Positions 1 to 12,303 of a DNA stretch of 64,000 bases are shown one piece after another. The position numbers were made by a program, and so were the translations under genes. Numbering within the stretch: the first letter of the stretch is position 1; each line of letters opens with the position of its first letter. A model generated the notes under the pieces. It searched no databases and was not told the origin of the DNA. It saw only the letters and a program-made list of their open reading frames with translations. Source of the DNA: Chryseobacterium gleum (GTDB lineage: Bacteria; Bacteroidota; Bacteroidia; Flavobacteriales; Weeksellaceae); NCBI RefSeq assembly GCF_900636535.1, contig NZ_LR134289.1, positions 3,365,001-3,429,000 on the forward strand, read 5' to 3'.

Positions 1-913
<913 letters not shown>

Positions 914-1054
914 GTATGTTTGTCTGACTCACTCAAAGTTTTTAACGCTTTAGTTTTTCCTTACTTGGTTGTTATATTGTATGTCAATGATCTTTATATC
1001 TTCCGCTTTTCCCGAAGTACCCTCTCTGTCAGTAGCGCTCCGTATTTGCGAGTG

Positions 1055-1086
1055 CAAAAGTAAAACTTTATTTTTTAATGACCAAA
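1055..1086 (-). promoter_or_regulatory. rrn promoter module closest to 16S
   Basis: On the minus strand TACTTTTG (1055-1062) matches the Bacteroidota -7 box TAnnTTTG, and TTTG (1083-1086) lies 20 bases upstream as a -33 element. It points at the 16S gene. The transcribed stretch beyond it carries CGGAGCGC and AGAGAG, also found behind the next module. Confidence 0.6.
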
Positions 1087-1180
1087 TGTTTTTGAAGAAA
1101 ATTTTAAAGTTTTTTAAGTAACCTTAATCCTTCTCAAACCCTCAATCTCTCTACTCCTGCGCTCCGATTTATTCGGACTG

Positions 1181-1210
1181 CAAAGATACAAACTCTTTTT
1201 TATCTTACAA
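1181..1210 (-). promoter_or_regulatory. rrn promoter module, middle
   Basis: Minus-strand TATCTTTG (1181-1188) matches TAnnTTTG, with TTG (1208-1210) 19 bases upstream. It is followed downstream by CGGAGCGC and AGAGAG, like the proximal module, which suggests a duplicated promoter-leader unit. Confidence 0.6.
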
Positions 1211-1327
1211 CTCTTTTTGCAAAAAGTTTTAAAGTTTTTTTTCGTCTGTCTCTTGTGAAGTAAATAATGTTCCTGCTTACCTAAAAGCTCTTCTGCGCTT
1301 ACTGTTCTACTCTCGTTTTCAGTGGGG

Positions 1328-1359
1328 CAAAGATAGCAACTTCTAACAACGCAAAACAA
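1328..1359 (-). promoter_or_regulatory. rrn promoter module, distal
   Basis: Minus-strand TATCTTTG (1328-1335) is identical to the middle -7 box, with TTG (1357-1359) 21 bases upstream. Tandem promoters are usual for rRNA operons. Spacing and orientation support this one, but no transcript evidence is available. Confidence 0.55.
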
Positions 1360-1600
1360 GTTTATTTAACATAAATTTTACCGTTTCGTAATATTTACTC
1401 TTAAAGCACTGGATTGCAGGGAGAAAAATTTTAAACATTTGTTTGGGGTATTGGGTTGGAGAGTTGGAGTGTATGAGAGTTTGAGAGTTTGAGCGTGGGA
1501 GGGTTTGAGGGTGAGAGAATGGTGATACGGGATGCGGGGGTGCGGGGTGTGGGGTTTAGGATGATGGTAATATACTATATATAATAAAAAGATAAGTTTA

Positions 1601-1660
1601 TGCTAAAGCCAGCGGAGAATGTATTTTCGTAAACGGGTTAAAACCCGTTTCTATTGAATG
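1601..1660. repeat. Dispersed stem-loop repeat, copy 1
   Basis: It has a GCTAAAGCC head, then a hairpin AAACGGG-TTAAAA-CCCGTTT (1631-1650), then CTATTGA. The same layout occurs at 21001-21061 with compensating changes in the stem (AACGGACT/AGTCCGTT), so the two are copies of one repeat family. Confidence 0.65.
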
Positions 1661-1749
1661 TTTTTTTTCTTTTTAACCACAAATGGTGCGGATTTACACG
1701 GAGCATAATGTCTATTTTATAGCATATAAACTATTTTTATTGTGCCAAC

Positions 1750-1805
1750 TTATTACTTATTACTTATTACTTATTACTTATTACTTATTACTTATTACTT
1801 ATTAC
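1750..1805. repeat. Tandem repeat, 8 x TTATTAC
   Basis: Eight perfect back-to-back copies of the 7-base unit TTATTAC fill 1750-1805. There are no spacers, so this is a short microsatellite-like tract and not a CRISPR. It lies between the rRNA promoter region and the next gene. Confidence 0.95.
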
Positions 1806-2027
1806 ATCCCTCCTTCCCTAGCCCTTATAGAAATGGTTACCCCGCAGCAAGAGTTGGAGGGCGAGAGGGTTTGGGCGTGGGAGGGTGCAGGCGCGAGGAG
1901 TATGAATGAATAGCAGGAAATAGCTCCTGAAAATCTATTACTATATTTATAATGATGTACAATATTGCGAAACCCATTGTAAAATTATCCTATACTATAT
2001 ATATGATATGATTTCTTCGAAGTTTGG

Positions 2028-3074
2028 CTAATCAAATAGTCTCAATTGCTGATCGCGGGTTCCGGTGAAGTTTGCGGTTGAAAGTTTCGGGAATTCTTTA
2101 CCTTCAAAAAATTTCTTTCTTCCGACTTTAAAGGTAGTGTGAATCATTTCTGCAATATTACCTTCTCCCCTTTGTCGTTCAAAATATCTTTTATCTCCAA
2201 GCTTTCCTCCTCTCATAGACCGGATAAGGTTTAAGACTTTCTGGGCCCTATCGGGAAAATGTGCTTCTATCCAATTTACAAAAACAGGTTCAACGGTATC
2301 ATTTAACCTTACAAGCGTGTATCCGAAGCCGGAAGCACCGGCATCCGAAATGGCCTTCAATATATTCAGCGGCTCATCACTATTGAGTCCGGGAATTATA
2401 GGAGCGACCATTACATGTACAGGAATGTTGTTTCCGGAAAGAATTTCTACTGCTTTTAATTTATTTTTTGCGGAACTGGTTCTCGGTTCCATCTTTCTTC
2501 TGAGTTCTTCGTTGATTGTCGGAATACTTAGGGAAACGGAAACAAGATGTTGTTCTGCCATTGGCTTTAAAATATCCAGATCCCTTAAAACCAATGCATT
2601 TTTTGTCAGAATATTGACAGGATGTCTGTAGTCAAGACAGACCTGCAGTAATTTTCTTGTGATTTCAAATTGTCTTTCTGCCGGCTGATAGCAGTCTGTA
2701 TTTCCGGACAACAGAATAGGTGCTGCTTTGTAACCTCTTTTCTGAAAAAACTTTTCCAATAGTTCCGGAGCGTTTTTCTTCACCATGATTTTTCTTTCAA
2801 AATCAATTCCGGCGCTATAACCCCAGTATTCATGAGTGGGTCTCGCAAAACAGTAGGAGCAGCCGTGTTCACATCCCTGATAAGGATTCATTGAATACTC
2901 CATGGGAAGATCCTCGCTTTTCACCTGATTGACAATTGTTTTGGGAAAGACTTCGGTAAAAGAGGTCTTTACGGATTCGAAATCTTCATCTTCAGGTTCA
3001 TAGGTATATCTGTCGAAACGATTGATAACGTTTCGCTGAGCTCCCTGACCTTTTATGAAATTTTCGTTTTGCAT
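2028..3074 (-). CDS. Radical SAM protein, PA0069/SplB-like family
   Basis: A 348-residue protein. Residues 68-75 contain Cys-x3-Cys-x2-Cys (CEHGCSYC), the ligand set for the 4Fe-4S cluster that cleaves S-adenosylmethionine. The following FARPTHEYWG is typical of the PA0069-like radical SAM family, related to spore photoproduct lyase. The family's substrate is not established, so a DNA-repair role would be a guess. It is a single-gene unit with no obvious partner. The start is the ATG at 3074, and the N-terminal GAQRNVINRFD block is characteristic of the family. Family assignment is confident; the reaction is unknown. Confidence 0.88.
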   Translation of the reverse strand: MQNENFIKGQGAQRNVINRFDRYTYEPEDEDFESVKTSFTEVFPKTIVNQVKSEDLPMEYSMNPYQGCEHGCSYCFARPTHEYWGYSAGIDFERKIMVKKNAPELLEKFFQKRGYKAAPILLSGNTDCYQPAERQFEITRKLLQVCLDYRHPVNILTKNALVLRDLDILKPMAEQHLVSVSLSIPTINEELRRKMEPRTSSAKNKLKAVEILSGNNIPVHVMVAPIIPGLNSDEPLNILKAISDAGASGFGYTLVRLNDTVEPVFVNWIEAHFPDRAQKVLNLIRSMRGGKLGDKRYFERQRGEGNIAEMIHTTFKVGRKKFFEGKEFPKLSTANFTGTRDQQLRLFD

Positions 3075-3137
3075 GCGAGTGTAAAATTAGAATGGAATTT
3101 TTATAAAATAATGAGTTTTAACACTAAAGTTTTCCAC

Positions 3138-3172
3138 AAAAAAAATCCAACACTTTCAAAAGCGTTGGATTT
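3138..3172 (-). terminator. Intrinsic terminator
   Basis: On the minus strand a hairpin AAATCCAAC...GTTGGATTT (3143-3172), extended inward by CGCTTT/AAAGTG pairs, runs into eight T's (3138-3145). It lies 26 bases after the stop of the small gene at 3198-3392. Confidence 0.85.
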
Positions 3173-3197
3173 AAACATAATTAAATATATTTTTTTA

Positions 3198-3392
3198 CTA
3201 CTTCACTGCGTAAAATTCGACACCATGATATTCATCTTCATGGTTCTTTTCATCAAAGTGTCTGTGATAATCTGAGTAGGTATCACTATATTTTTTATCT
3301 TTTTTTGTCAATATTTTTTTTATGCTTATTAAACTTAATACTGCCAAAAGACCAACTCCCCCTGCCAGTAAAACTCCAACTTCTTTTTTCAT
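3198..3392 (-). CDS. Small single-pass membrane protein, unknown function
   Basis: A 64-residue protein: MKKE, then a Gly/Leu/Val-rich hydrophobic segment (about residues 5-24), a Lys-rich stretch, and a Tyr/Asp/His-rich tail. This suggests an N-terminal anchor with a short soluble tail. I recognise no family. It is supported as a real gene by an ATG start with A/T-rich upstream sequence, a membrane-anchor pattern and a strong terminator directly behind its stop. Confidence 0.6.
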   Translation of the reverse strand: MKKEVGVLLAGGVGLLAVLSLISIKKILTKKDKKYSDTYSDYHRHFDEKNHEDEYHGVEFYAVK

Positions 3393-3567
3393 ATTTTCTC
3401 TGATTTATTATTGATACCATTGCAAAAAGTATACCCATTTTATTTTTCCGGATTATAAATTTTGTTAACATTCAACTTTATTTTTAAGAAAATTATAATC
3501 TGTTATATTTCTTATATTTAGAAATTGCAATGGTTTAATTATTGTACTTATCAACAAAAATATTATT

Positions 3568-3921
3568 ATGGAAAATCCGGAAAACATCGACAGAATGACG
3601 ACCTTGAGCCAAGTCATGAAAACGCTTTCTGAAAGAGGAATACACAGAGAGTTCAGAATGAATGAAAAATGTGAAATGAAGTTTGAAAATTCCGACAAAA
3701 TTTATCAGCCTTCGGATCTGGTCATTTTGAAAACATACCGCTTTGAAGGAGACAGCAATCCCGATGATAATGCAGTTCTTTATGTGGTAAAAGACAATAG
3801 CGGAAACCGCGGAATGATCATAGATTCTTACGGAGCAGACAGTAATTATCCGGGTGAAGAGTTTGATAAGTTTTTAAGAGATATTCCCATTCAGGAAAGT
3901 GATGAATTCAATTTTAACTGA
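3568..3921 (+). CDS. Conserved small Bacteroidota protein (unknown function)
   Basis: A 117-residue soluble protein with the pattern LSQVMKTLSERG...F....C.MKF, then a RFEGDSNPDDNAVLYVV block and a NRGMIIDSYG block. I recall short Bacteroidota proteins with this layout (RFEG-x-S-x-P-x-D-x-AxLY), often mislabelled 'phosphoribosylpyrophosphate synthetase'. It has none of that enzyme's catalytic signatures and is far too short. No signal peptide or membrane segment is visible. It stands alone, convergent with the AsmA-like gene. Confidence 0.7.
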   Translation: MENPENIDRMTTLSQVMKTLSERGIHREFRMNEKCEMKFENSDKIYQPSDLVILKTYRFEGDSNPDDNAVLYVVKDNSGNRGMIIDSYGADSNYPGEEFDKFLRDIPIQESDEFNFN

Positions 3922-3942
3922 ATCTTTCTTATATTAATTCTA

Positions 3943-3991
3943 AAACCATTAAGGTTATTATTAAATAGTGATAGTTCTATCTTAATGGTTT
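3943..3991. terminator. Possible shared hairpin between convergent genes
   Basis: Perfect 11-base arms AAACCATTAAG (3943-3953) and CTTAATGGTTT (3981-3991) flank a 27-base loop, between the stops of two convergent genes. T-runs are weak on both sides, so this is a likely but imperfect bidirectional terminator. Confidence 0.45.
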
Positions 3992-3996
3992 AAGAA

Positions 3997-6651
3997 TTAT
4001 TCCTGAGGGTTCTCTTTTTTCCTGAAAATTCCTTTAAGAAAACCTTTCTTTTCTTTTTTCTCTTCTTCTTTTGGTGCAGAAGTTTCTTTTTTATTTTTTA
4101 TTTCCTGTTTTATTTCTTTTACAGACTGCTTCATGTCTTTCACCGAAGAAACCGCATCTTTTACTTTCTTCTCTGTTTTTTCAACATTTTTACCAATCAG
4201 GGTTTTCTTTAATCCTTGTTCAATTCCTCTCCAGAAAAGGTTAAAGAAAGACTTCGTAGGATCACGCTCCACATCTTCCACAGTAACTGCCTCAGGAAAG
4301 CTTCCTGAGTCTGATTTCAGAAAAACATTGGCAACAGCAGTCAGAAAACCTTTTTTCTCATGGTTGTTTTTATTTAAGACAGCAATTTTCAGATCTTTAT
4401 GTTTAAGATTAAAGGTTCCGTGTAATCCGGCGGGATTTCCTTTAAAATTAAAGAGCATTTCCTGAATAGTTCCTGCAGTAGCCGTTACATGAAGATAAGG
4501 TCTGATAAACGGATTGATTCCACTAGCCGGAAGATTGGATGTTTTCCCGGAAATTGCAAATTTATCACTCTGATCGGCTACATCGAAGTTCCAGTTTACG
4601 GAGAGTGGCGACAGATTCATAAAAGAGCAATTGATTTTAATATCTACCCTGGTTGGTTTTCCTTTTATTTTAGCTGAATTCAGATTCCTTACATTCATAT
4701 TAAAATTGCTGAAAGTCAGTTTTCCCGGTCCCATACTTTCAGGCGTATCTTCTTCATACACTAATACAGAGTTTTTCACATCAAGGTTATTAACCGTCAC
4801 CGGAATTTTAATGGATCTCAGCATTTTGGAGTATAAAGCTTTTATTTTCGGATCGTCTTTCGGAATTTTACTTCTGAAAATATTGGCATCTGCTGACTGA
4901 ATAACGACATGGGAAGCATTTACCATTTTATTTTGAGAAAATAGCTCCCAGACCCCTTCTGCAGTTATCTGTCCTGCTTTCAGGTCATACAGATCTCTCT
5001 CAACGGGTATCATTTTGATAAACTGAGCTCTTGAAACGAGAGGTTTCATGGCAAAGTTATTAACCTGGACTCTGTTCTTATTAAGCTTAAGAAGCCCGAG
5101 GCTCATATTATAAAACTGCGTTTTGTAGGCAAAATTTCTGGTGGTCAGATAGTAATCTTTCACTTTAAAAGAAAGTCCTTTGTGATCAGGTTTAGGAGAC
5201 AGCTCAATGCCATTAAAGGTAGCATTCAGATCACGGAAAGCTAAAGGCTGTTTTCCTTTATCATAAATAATATTTGAATTTTTTAAGGAAGCTTTTCTTA
5301 TGATAATGGATTTTACAATATCAGGTCCGCCAGCGTTGTTCTGCTTTTTTTCACCTGCCGTAAAAGTCCCGTTCACATTTTCTATAAGAAGATCTTTAAG
5401 GTCAAGATCCAGTTTTTTATCTGCAAATTCCAGTTTATTGATGTTAAAAGCAATATGGTCGGTTCTTAATCCTTCTATTAGTTTTCCTGTTTCCGAATTG
5501 CCTCCTGATAATACCACATCCCGGATTTCACCGCTGGAAGGCTTAAGTGCAAGGCTTCTTACTGTAATATTCTGATGGTTTGAATATTCAATATCTCTTC
5601 CGGCAACGGTAAAGTCTTTATATCCTACGGGAATGATCTGTTCTGAAGTTTCTTTATTAAACATCAGCTGATTGATATTCAAATTAAGATTCCCGACAGA
5701 TAAAAGTTTATTGCCATCCGGTTTATTGATCCGAACAATAGCATTATTGAGTTTTATATTTTTTAAATCTACCTCAAAATTTGATTTTTTTTCATTTTTT
5801 TTCCCTTTTACTCCTGTATTGTACACCGCCAAAACAGGGTTTTTAAAATCCGCATTCGCAAGTGATACTTTGTTCTTATTTAAAACAACATCTTTAAATT
5901 CCATTTTAGGAATGGAAAATTCAAATAGCTGGACCTTCTCGGGATAAAACTTTTTAAAGCGGACCAAAGAAAGCAGTGGAATCAGCCTGAAGTTATCCAC
6001 CGACATTTGTCCGTTCTCTGTATTGATTTTACTGATGGTAATGGCATAGATATTATCCGGACGGAAGAAGAACCTTTCTCCTTTAATGCTGTATCTGTCA
6101 AAAACGACCGGTAATTTATCCTCTACAGATTCTTCCGTCATCTGTAAATTTTCAACAAACAGATCCAGCTTCTCTACAGATAAAAACTTTTGTTTGGTAT
6201 GTCTGAAAACAGCAATTTTTCCATCACTGATCCTGATATTTTCAAAAAGCACGGGATTTCTCTTTTTGCCCGTTTTACGATCAACCGGTTTTGCAAGAAT
6301 AACATTTAAACTGGGTGTAGCCAGCAAAAGGTCCGAAGAGCTGATTCTTTTATTGAAAACAGCATCATAAATCCCGAAACGGCTTATTTTCAAGGTATCA
6401 ATTGTTCCCTGCAGGCCAATGACATCAGTATTTTGCGGATCTTTACTGTTGACGGAAATTCCTGTTGCGAATATATTGCCTGATGCTAAATCCACATCAA
6501 GAGTTTTATAGGATACTTTATAATCCGTGTTCTTTTTTATATAATCCGGAAGCCGGGTTTTAAGCCATATGTTAACTCCGAAATTTGCGGCAAGAAGGAT
6601 ACCTGCCAGAACCCCGAAACTTATCAATAGTCTTTTAACCCATTTTTTCAT
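3997..6651 (-). CDS. Large AsmA/DUF748-like membrane-anchored protein
   Basis: An 884-residue protein. One N-terminal hydrophobic helix (about residues 8-27, after MKKWVKR) is followed by a very long, repetitive beta-rich region with many 'KLTF/ISDGK/LxLxNLxxxI' type strands. The last ~90 residues are Lys/Glu-rich and look coiled-coil (KKVKDAVSSVKDMKQSVKEI). This matches the AsmA-like/DUF748 type of envelope protein, whose members are anchored in the inner membrane and are now thought to form lipid-conducting grooves across the periplasm. That role is inferred from family knowledge. The DUF2797 gene ends 31 bases beyond this gene's start on the same strand, so the two may be co-transcribed. 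Confidence 0.72.
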   Translation of the reverse strand: MKKWVKRLLISFGVLAGILLAANFGVNIWLKTRLPDYIKKNTDYKVSYKTLDVDLASGNIFATGISVNSKDPQNTDVIGLQGTIDTLKISRFGIYDAVFNKRISSSDLLLATPSLNVILAKPVDRKTGKKRNPVLFENIRISDGKIAVFRHTKQKFLSVEKLDLFVENLQMTEESVEDKLPVVFDRYSIKGERFFFRPDNIYAITISKINTENGQMSVDNFRLIPLLSLVRFKKFYPEKVQLFEFSIPKMEFKDVVLNKNKVSLANADFKNPVLAVYNTGVKGKKNEKKSNFEVDLKNIKLNNAIVRINKPDGNKLLSVGNLNLNINQLMFNKETSEQIIPVGYKDFTVAGRDIEYSNHQNITVRSLALKPSSGEIRDVVLSGGNSETGKLIEGLRTDHIAFNINKLEFADKKLDLDLKDLLIENVNGTFTAGEKKQNNAGGPDIVKSIIIRKASLKNSNIIYDKGKQPLAFRDLNATFNGIELSPKPDHKGLSFKVKDYYLTTRNFAYKTQFYNMSLGLLKLNKNRVQVNNFAMKPLVSRAQFIKMIPVERDLYDLKAGQITAEGVWELFSQNKMVNASHVVIQSADANIFRSKIPKDDPKIKALYSKMLRSIKIPVTVNNLDVKNSVLVYEEDTPESMGPGKLTFSNFNMNVRNLNSAKIKGKPTRVDIKINCSFMNLSPLSVNWNFDVADQSDKFAISGKTSNLPASGINPFIRPYLHVTATAGTIQEMLFNFKGNPAGLHGTFNLKHKDLKIAVLNKNNHEKKGFLTAVANVFLKSDSGSFPEAVTVEDVERDPTKSFFNLFWRGIEQGLKKTLIGKNVEKTEKKVKDAVSSVKDMKQSVKEIKQEIKNKKETSAPKEEEKKEKKGFLKGIFRKKENPQE

Positions 6652-6682
6652 ATTTTGTGATTTGATTATATTTTTATTCCGA

Positions 6683-7480
6683 TCAATTCCTGATTTCCAG
6701 ATCGATCACATATCCTTCATGGCCTCTTACATTGATGAAATTTCCTCCTTCAAACCCAAGATATTGCCCTTTGATTCCGGTAAGCCTTCCTGCAAATTCA
6801 GGTTTTTTGTCTAATGTGAATGAAGTTACTTTTTCCGGTTTTTCAAACGGATAATCCAGCATCCACAATTCTTCTCCATCACTATAGAATTTCTGGAAAT
6901 CCTCAGGGAAATATTCTTTAATCTTCTGCCTGAAATCCGCAAGATCCACTTCTCCTTCAAAATCATCCTGCAGCATTTTCCTCCAGTTCGTTTTGTCCGG
7001 TAAATGTTCTTTTAAAGCAACTTCTATCATTCCTGCTTCATAGCGGTTTTCTGTTCTTGCAATAGGTAAAGCAAAAGTTGCACCCTGATCTATCCATCTT
7101 GTTGGAATTTGTGTATTTCTTGTCACTCCTACTTTCACATCTCCTGTATAGGCCAGATAAACAGTATGCGGCTGCAGCTGAATTTGTTTTTCAATTTCGA
7201 GATCACGTTCTGCGATATCAAGATGGGCCGTGGAAAGTTCCGGACGGATAATGGTATCACTTGCATAAGGGCTTTCAAAAAAACAGTTTTTGCAGAATCC
7301 CATTCTGTAAATCGGTTTATTCTCACCACAATTTACACATTGAAATCCAATATGTTTTATGCTTAACTCCTTTCCAAACAGCTCATTCATATGAATCAGA
7401 TCTCCTGAAAGATTGAGGTAGTACTGGATAGGTTTGGCATCGTAGCTTGTCATCTTTAAAATTTGCCCTTGAAACTGCAT
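6683..7480 (-). CDS. DUF2797 zinc-ribbon protein
   Basis: A 265-residue soluble protein. Cys48-x2-Cys51 (CVNC) and Cys63-x2-Cys66 (CKNC) form a likely zinc ribbon. The following TVYLAYTGDVKVGVTR...RWIDQGA block is the hallmark of DUF2797. This middle part also resembles the layout of GIY-YIG nuclease folds (aromatic-containing strand, then GVT-R, then a helix with Arg and Glu), but I cannot confirm the catalytic set. No partner gene is evident. The ATG at 7480 faces the divergent epimerase gene across 89 bases. Confidence 0.8.
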   Translation of the reverse strand: MQFQGQILKMTSYDAKPIQYYLNLSGDLIHMNELFGKELSIKHIGFQCVNCGENKPIYRMGFCKNCFFESPYASDTIIRPELSTAHLDIAERDLEIEKQIQLQPHTVYLAYTGDVKVGVTRNTQIPTRWIDQGATFALPIARTENRYEAGMIEVALKEHLPDKTNWRKMLQDDFEGEVDLADFRQKIKEYFPEDFQKFYSDGEELWMLDYPFEKPEKVTSFTLDKKPEFAGRLTGIKGQYLGFEGGNFINVRGHEGYVIDLEIRN

Positions 7481-7543
7481 ATTATATTTATATTACTTTT
7501 TTAAGTAAATTTAATGATTATATTTTTCAAATAGTAAAATTTA

Positions 7544-7551
7544 TATTTTTG
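7544..7551 (+). promoter_or_regulatory. -7 box for the epimerase gene
   Basis: TATTTTTG fits TAnnTTTG and ends 18 bases before the ATG at 7570. No clear TTG lies at -33. Confidence 0.5.
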
Positions 7552-7569
7552 TATCCATAAAAAATACAA

Positions 7570-8598
7570 ATGGTTTATCTTGTAACAGGCGGCAGCGGGT
7601 TCATTGGCTCTCATTTAACTGAGCGATTATTAAGAAATGGACATTCTGTCATAAACATTGACAATTTTGATGATTTTTACGACTATCAGGTAAAAATTAA
7701 AAATACTTTAGAGTCAATTGGTAAAATTTCGGATTTTGAGTTCTCGGATAAAGAGACTGACATCCGTCGTTTGGTTTCCCTCTCCCATTCTGATCAATAT
7801 TCCCTCTATTGGCAGGATATAAGGGATTATAAGGGTCTTGAAGCTATCTTTAAAAATCATCATATTGACATGGTGATTCATCTGGCAGCACTTGCCGGGG
7901 TGCGCCCTTCTATTGAACGTCCTTTGGAATATGAAGAAGTAAATGTAAGAGGCACTATGAACCTTTGGGAATTGTGCAAAGAACATCAGATTAAAAAATT
8001 CATTTGTGCGTCCTCTTCAAGTGTTTACGGAAATAATGAAAAAATTCCTTTTGCAGAAACAGATAATGTAGACAACCCTATCTCTCCTTATGCAGCGACC
8101 AAAAAAAGTGGCGAAGTTATAGGCCATGTTTATCATAACCTATACCATATAGATATGATCCAGCTCAGGTTCTTCACGGTATATGGACCAAGACAGAGGC
8201 CCGATCTTGCAATCCATAAGTTTACAAAGCTTATTTCGGAAAATCAGGAAATTCCTTTCTATGGGGATGGAAATACAGCAAGAGACTATACTTATATAGA
8301 TGATATCATTGATGGAATTACCAAATCAATCCTTTACCTTGAAAATAATACAGAGGTATATGAGATTCTTAATCTCGGAGAAAACCAGGTTGTGACTTTA
8401 TCGGAAATGGTAGCTACTATAGAAATGGCGCTTGAAAAATCTGCCACTAAAAAATTTCTGCCAATGCAGCCGGGAGATGTCACAAAAACCAATGCAGATA
8501 TCACAAAAGCAAAGGAATTAATAGGGTATAAACCTGCCACAGACTTCCAAAATGGCATAAAAAAATTTGTGGAATGGTTTTTGAGAAAACGACATTAA
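7570..8598 (+). CDS. NAD-dependent epimerase, UDP-glucuronate 4-epimerase-like
   Basis: A 342-residue short-chain dehydrogenase/reductase of the extended type. It shows the Rossmann motif TGGSGFIG (residues 6-13), the serine-rich active-site strand (SSSSVYG, about 148-154) and the catalytic Tyr174-x3-Lys178 (YAATK). The RFFTVYGPRQRPD and GDGNTARDYTYIDD segments are typical of UDP-glucuronate 4-epimerases and close relatives, which interconvert UDP-GlcA and UDP-GalA for surface polysaccharides. Specificity cannot be settled by eye. No glycosyltransferase neighbours are present, so it is a stand-alone sugar-nucleotide enzyme. Confidence 0.88.
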   Translation: MVYLVTGGSGFIGSHLTERLLRNGHSVINIDNFDDFYDYQVKIKNTLESIGKISDFEFSDKETDIRRLVSLSHSDQYSLYWQDIRDYKGLEAIFKNHHIDMVIHLAALAGVRPSIERPLEYEEVNVRGTMNLWELCKEHQIKKFICASSSSVYGNNEKIPFAETDNVDNPISPYAATKKSGEVIGHVYHNLYHIDMIQLRFFTVYGPRQRPDLAIHKFTKLISENQEIPFYGDGNTARDYTYIDDIIDGITKSILYLENNTEVYEILNLGENQVVTLSEMVATIEMALEKSATKKFLPMQPGDVTKTNADITKAKELIGYKPATDFQNGIKKFVEWFLRKRH

Positions 8599-8709
8599 GT
8601 AAATTGCTGACATAGCTGACAGCCAGTTTGTGACAGCCATTTATAAGAAAAAATTATAAAAAGAATTGAAAATCAAGTATAAAAAAGTTTATTATACAAC
8701 CTATTTTTA

Positions 8710-8717
8710 TACTTTTG
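8710..8717 (+). promoter_or_regulatory. -7 box for the DUF2795 gene
   Basis: TACTTTTG fits TAnnTTTG, 17 bases before the ATG at 8735. The -33 region has only TTT. Confidence 0.5.
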
Positions 8718-8734
8718 CAAAAAATTAGAAAATT

Positions 8735-8956
8735 ATGTACTGGACATTAGAATTAGCTTCATATTTAAGTGACGCACCTTGGCCAATGACAAAAGCAGAG
8801 CTTATCGACTACGCAATCAGAACTGGTGCACCTATGGAAGTAGTAGAAAACCTTCAGGCAATTGAAGACGAAGGAGAAATTTATGAATCTATCGAAGAAG
8901 TATGGAGTGATTATCCTACTGACGAGGATTTCCTTTGGAACGAAGACGAATATTAA
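8735..8956 (+). CDS. Small acidic DUF2795 protein
   Basis: A 73-residue protein. The central ELIDYAIRTGAPMEVVENLQ block is the DUF2795 signature, a short helical domain that in other proteins usually reads as a VxxNLxxL motif. The C-terminal third is strongly acidic (DYPTDEDFLWNEDEY). The function of the family is unknown. It has its own promoter-like box and terminator, so it is a monocistronic, possibly highly expressed gene. Confidence 0.85.
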   Translation: MYWTLELASYLSDAPWPMTKAELIDYAIRTGAPMEVVENLQAIEDEGEIYESIEEVWSDYPTDEDFLWNEDEY

Positions 8957-8965
8957 TAAAGCGAT

Positions 8966-8996
8966 AAGCTTTAGGCTGCGTGCTTAGAGCTTTTTT
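8966..8996 (+). terminator. Intrinsic terminator
   Basis: Arms AAGCTTTAG (8966-8974) and CTTAGAGCTT (8983-8992) pair with one bulge/mismatch and run into TTTTTT (8991-8996), just after the DUF2795 stop. Confidence 0.7.
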
Positions 8997-9039
8997 GCCC
9001 TTTTTATATATAATTTACACGATAAGTGTTATTTAAAAC

Positions 9040-9061
9040 GCTTAAAGCATTTGCATTAAGC
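9040..9061 (+). promoter_or_regulatory. Inverted repeat just upstream of secA
   Basis: GCTTAA (9040-9045) and TTAAGC (9056-9061) flank a short loop that itself contains AGC/GCA. It ends 16 bases before the secA ATG. It could be a leader hairpin or a decayed dispersed repeat; no function can be shown. Confidence 0.3.
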
Positions 9062-9077
9062 ATAAAGCAAAAAATTT

Positions 9078-12152
<3,075 letters not shown>

Positions 12153-12175
12153 GAAAAATTTAATAATAATACTTA

Positions 12176-12209
12176 AAAACCGCTATGGCATTGACCATAG
12201 CGGTTTTTT
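12176..12209 (+). terminator. Intrinsic terminator of secA
   Basis: A strong hairpin AAAACCGCTATGG / CCATAGCGGTTTT (12176-12188, 12195-12207) ends in a T-run, 24 bases after the secA stop. Confidence 0.92.
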
Positions 12210-12278
12210 ATTATTCGGTATATAACAAATTTATGATAAATATCAATCTTATTATTTATTTAGAACAGTTAAAAATAA

Positions 12279-12286
12279 TATATTTG
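12279..12286 (+). promoter_or_regulatory. -7 box for the first TonB receptor
   Basis: TATATTTG fits TAnnTTTG, 17 bases before the ATG. The AT-rich ATGATAAATATCAATCTTAT just upstream (about 12232-12251) loosely resembles Fur-type repeats, but I would not call an operator. Confidence 0.5.
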
Positions 12287-12303
12287 CAGAAAATTTTGCT
12301 TTC

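Larger units (their letters stand above)
1360..2027. other. Non-coding, repeat-rich spacer
   Basis: No convincing gene is present. The stretch contains GA/GT-rich degenerate text around 1440-1560 (variants of gagagtttgag), a dispersed stem-loop repeat at 1601-1660, a degenerate copy of a 'cacaaatggtgcggatttacacgg' type repeat near 1678-1705, and a perfect 7-base tandem array at 1750-1805. An open frame at 1683-1913 simply reads through the repeats. Confidence 0.7.

Noticed and set aside
1114-1359. 81-codon minus-strand frame upstream of 16S
   Set aside because: It runs straight through three promoter-like modules; Cys/Lys-rich text with no protein-like pattern.
1750-1805. Possible CRISPR
   Set aside because: Units are 7 bases and contiguous, without spacers.
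1683-1913. 76-codon frame over the TTATTAC array
   Set aside because: Translates to repeated ITYYLL from the tandem repeat; no start signal.
12225-12260. Fur box upstream of the first receptor
   Set aside because: Only a loose AT-rich resemblance; no reliable consensus for this group that I can apply by eye.
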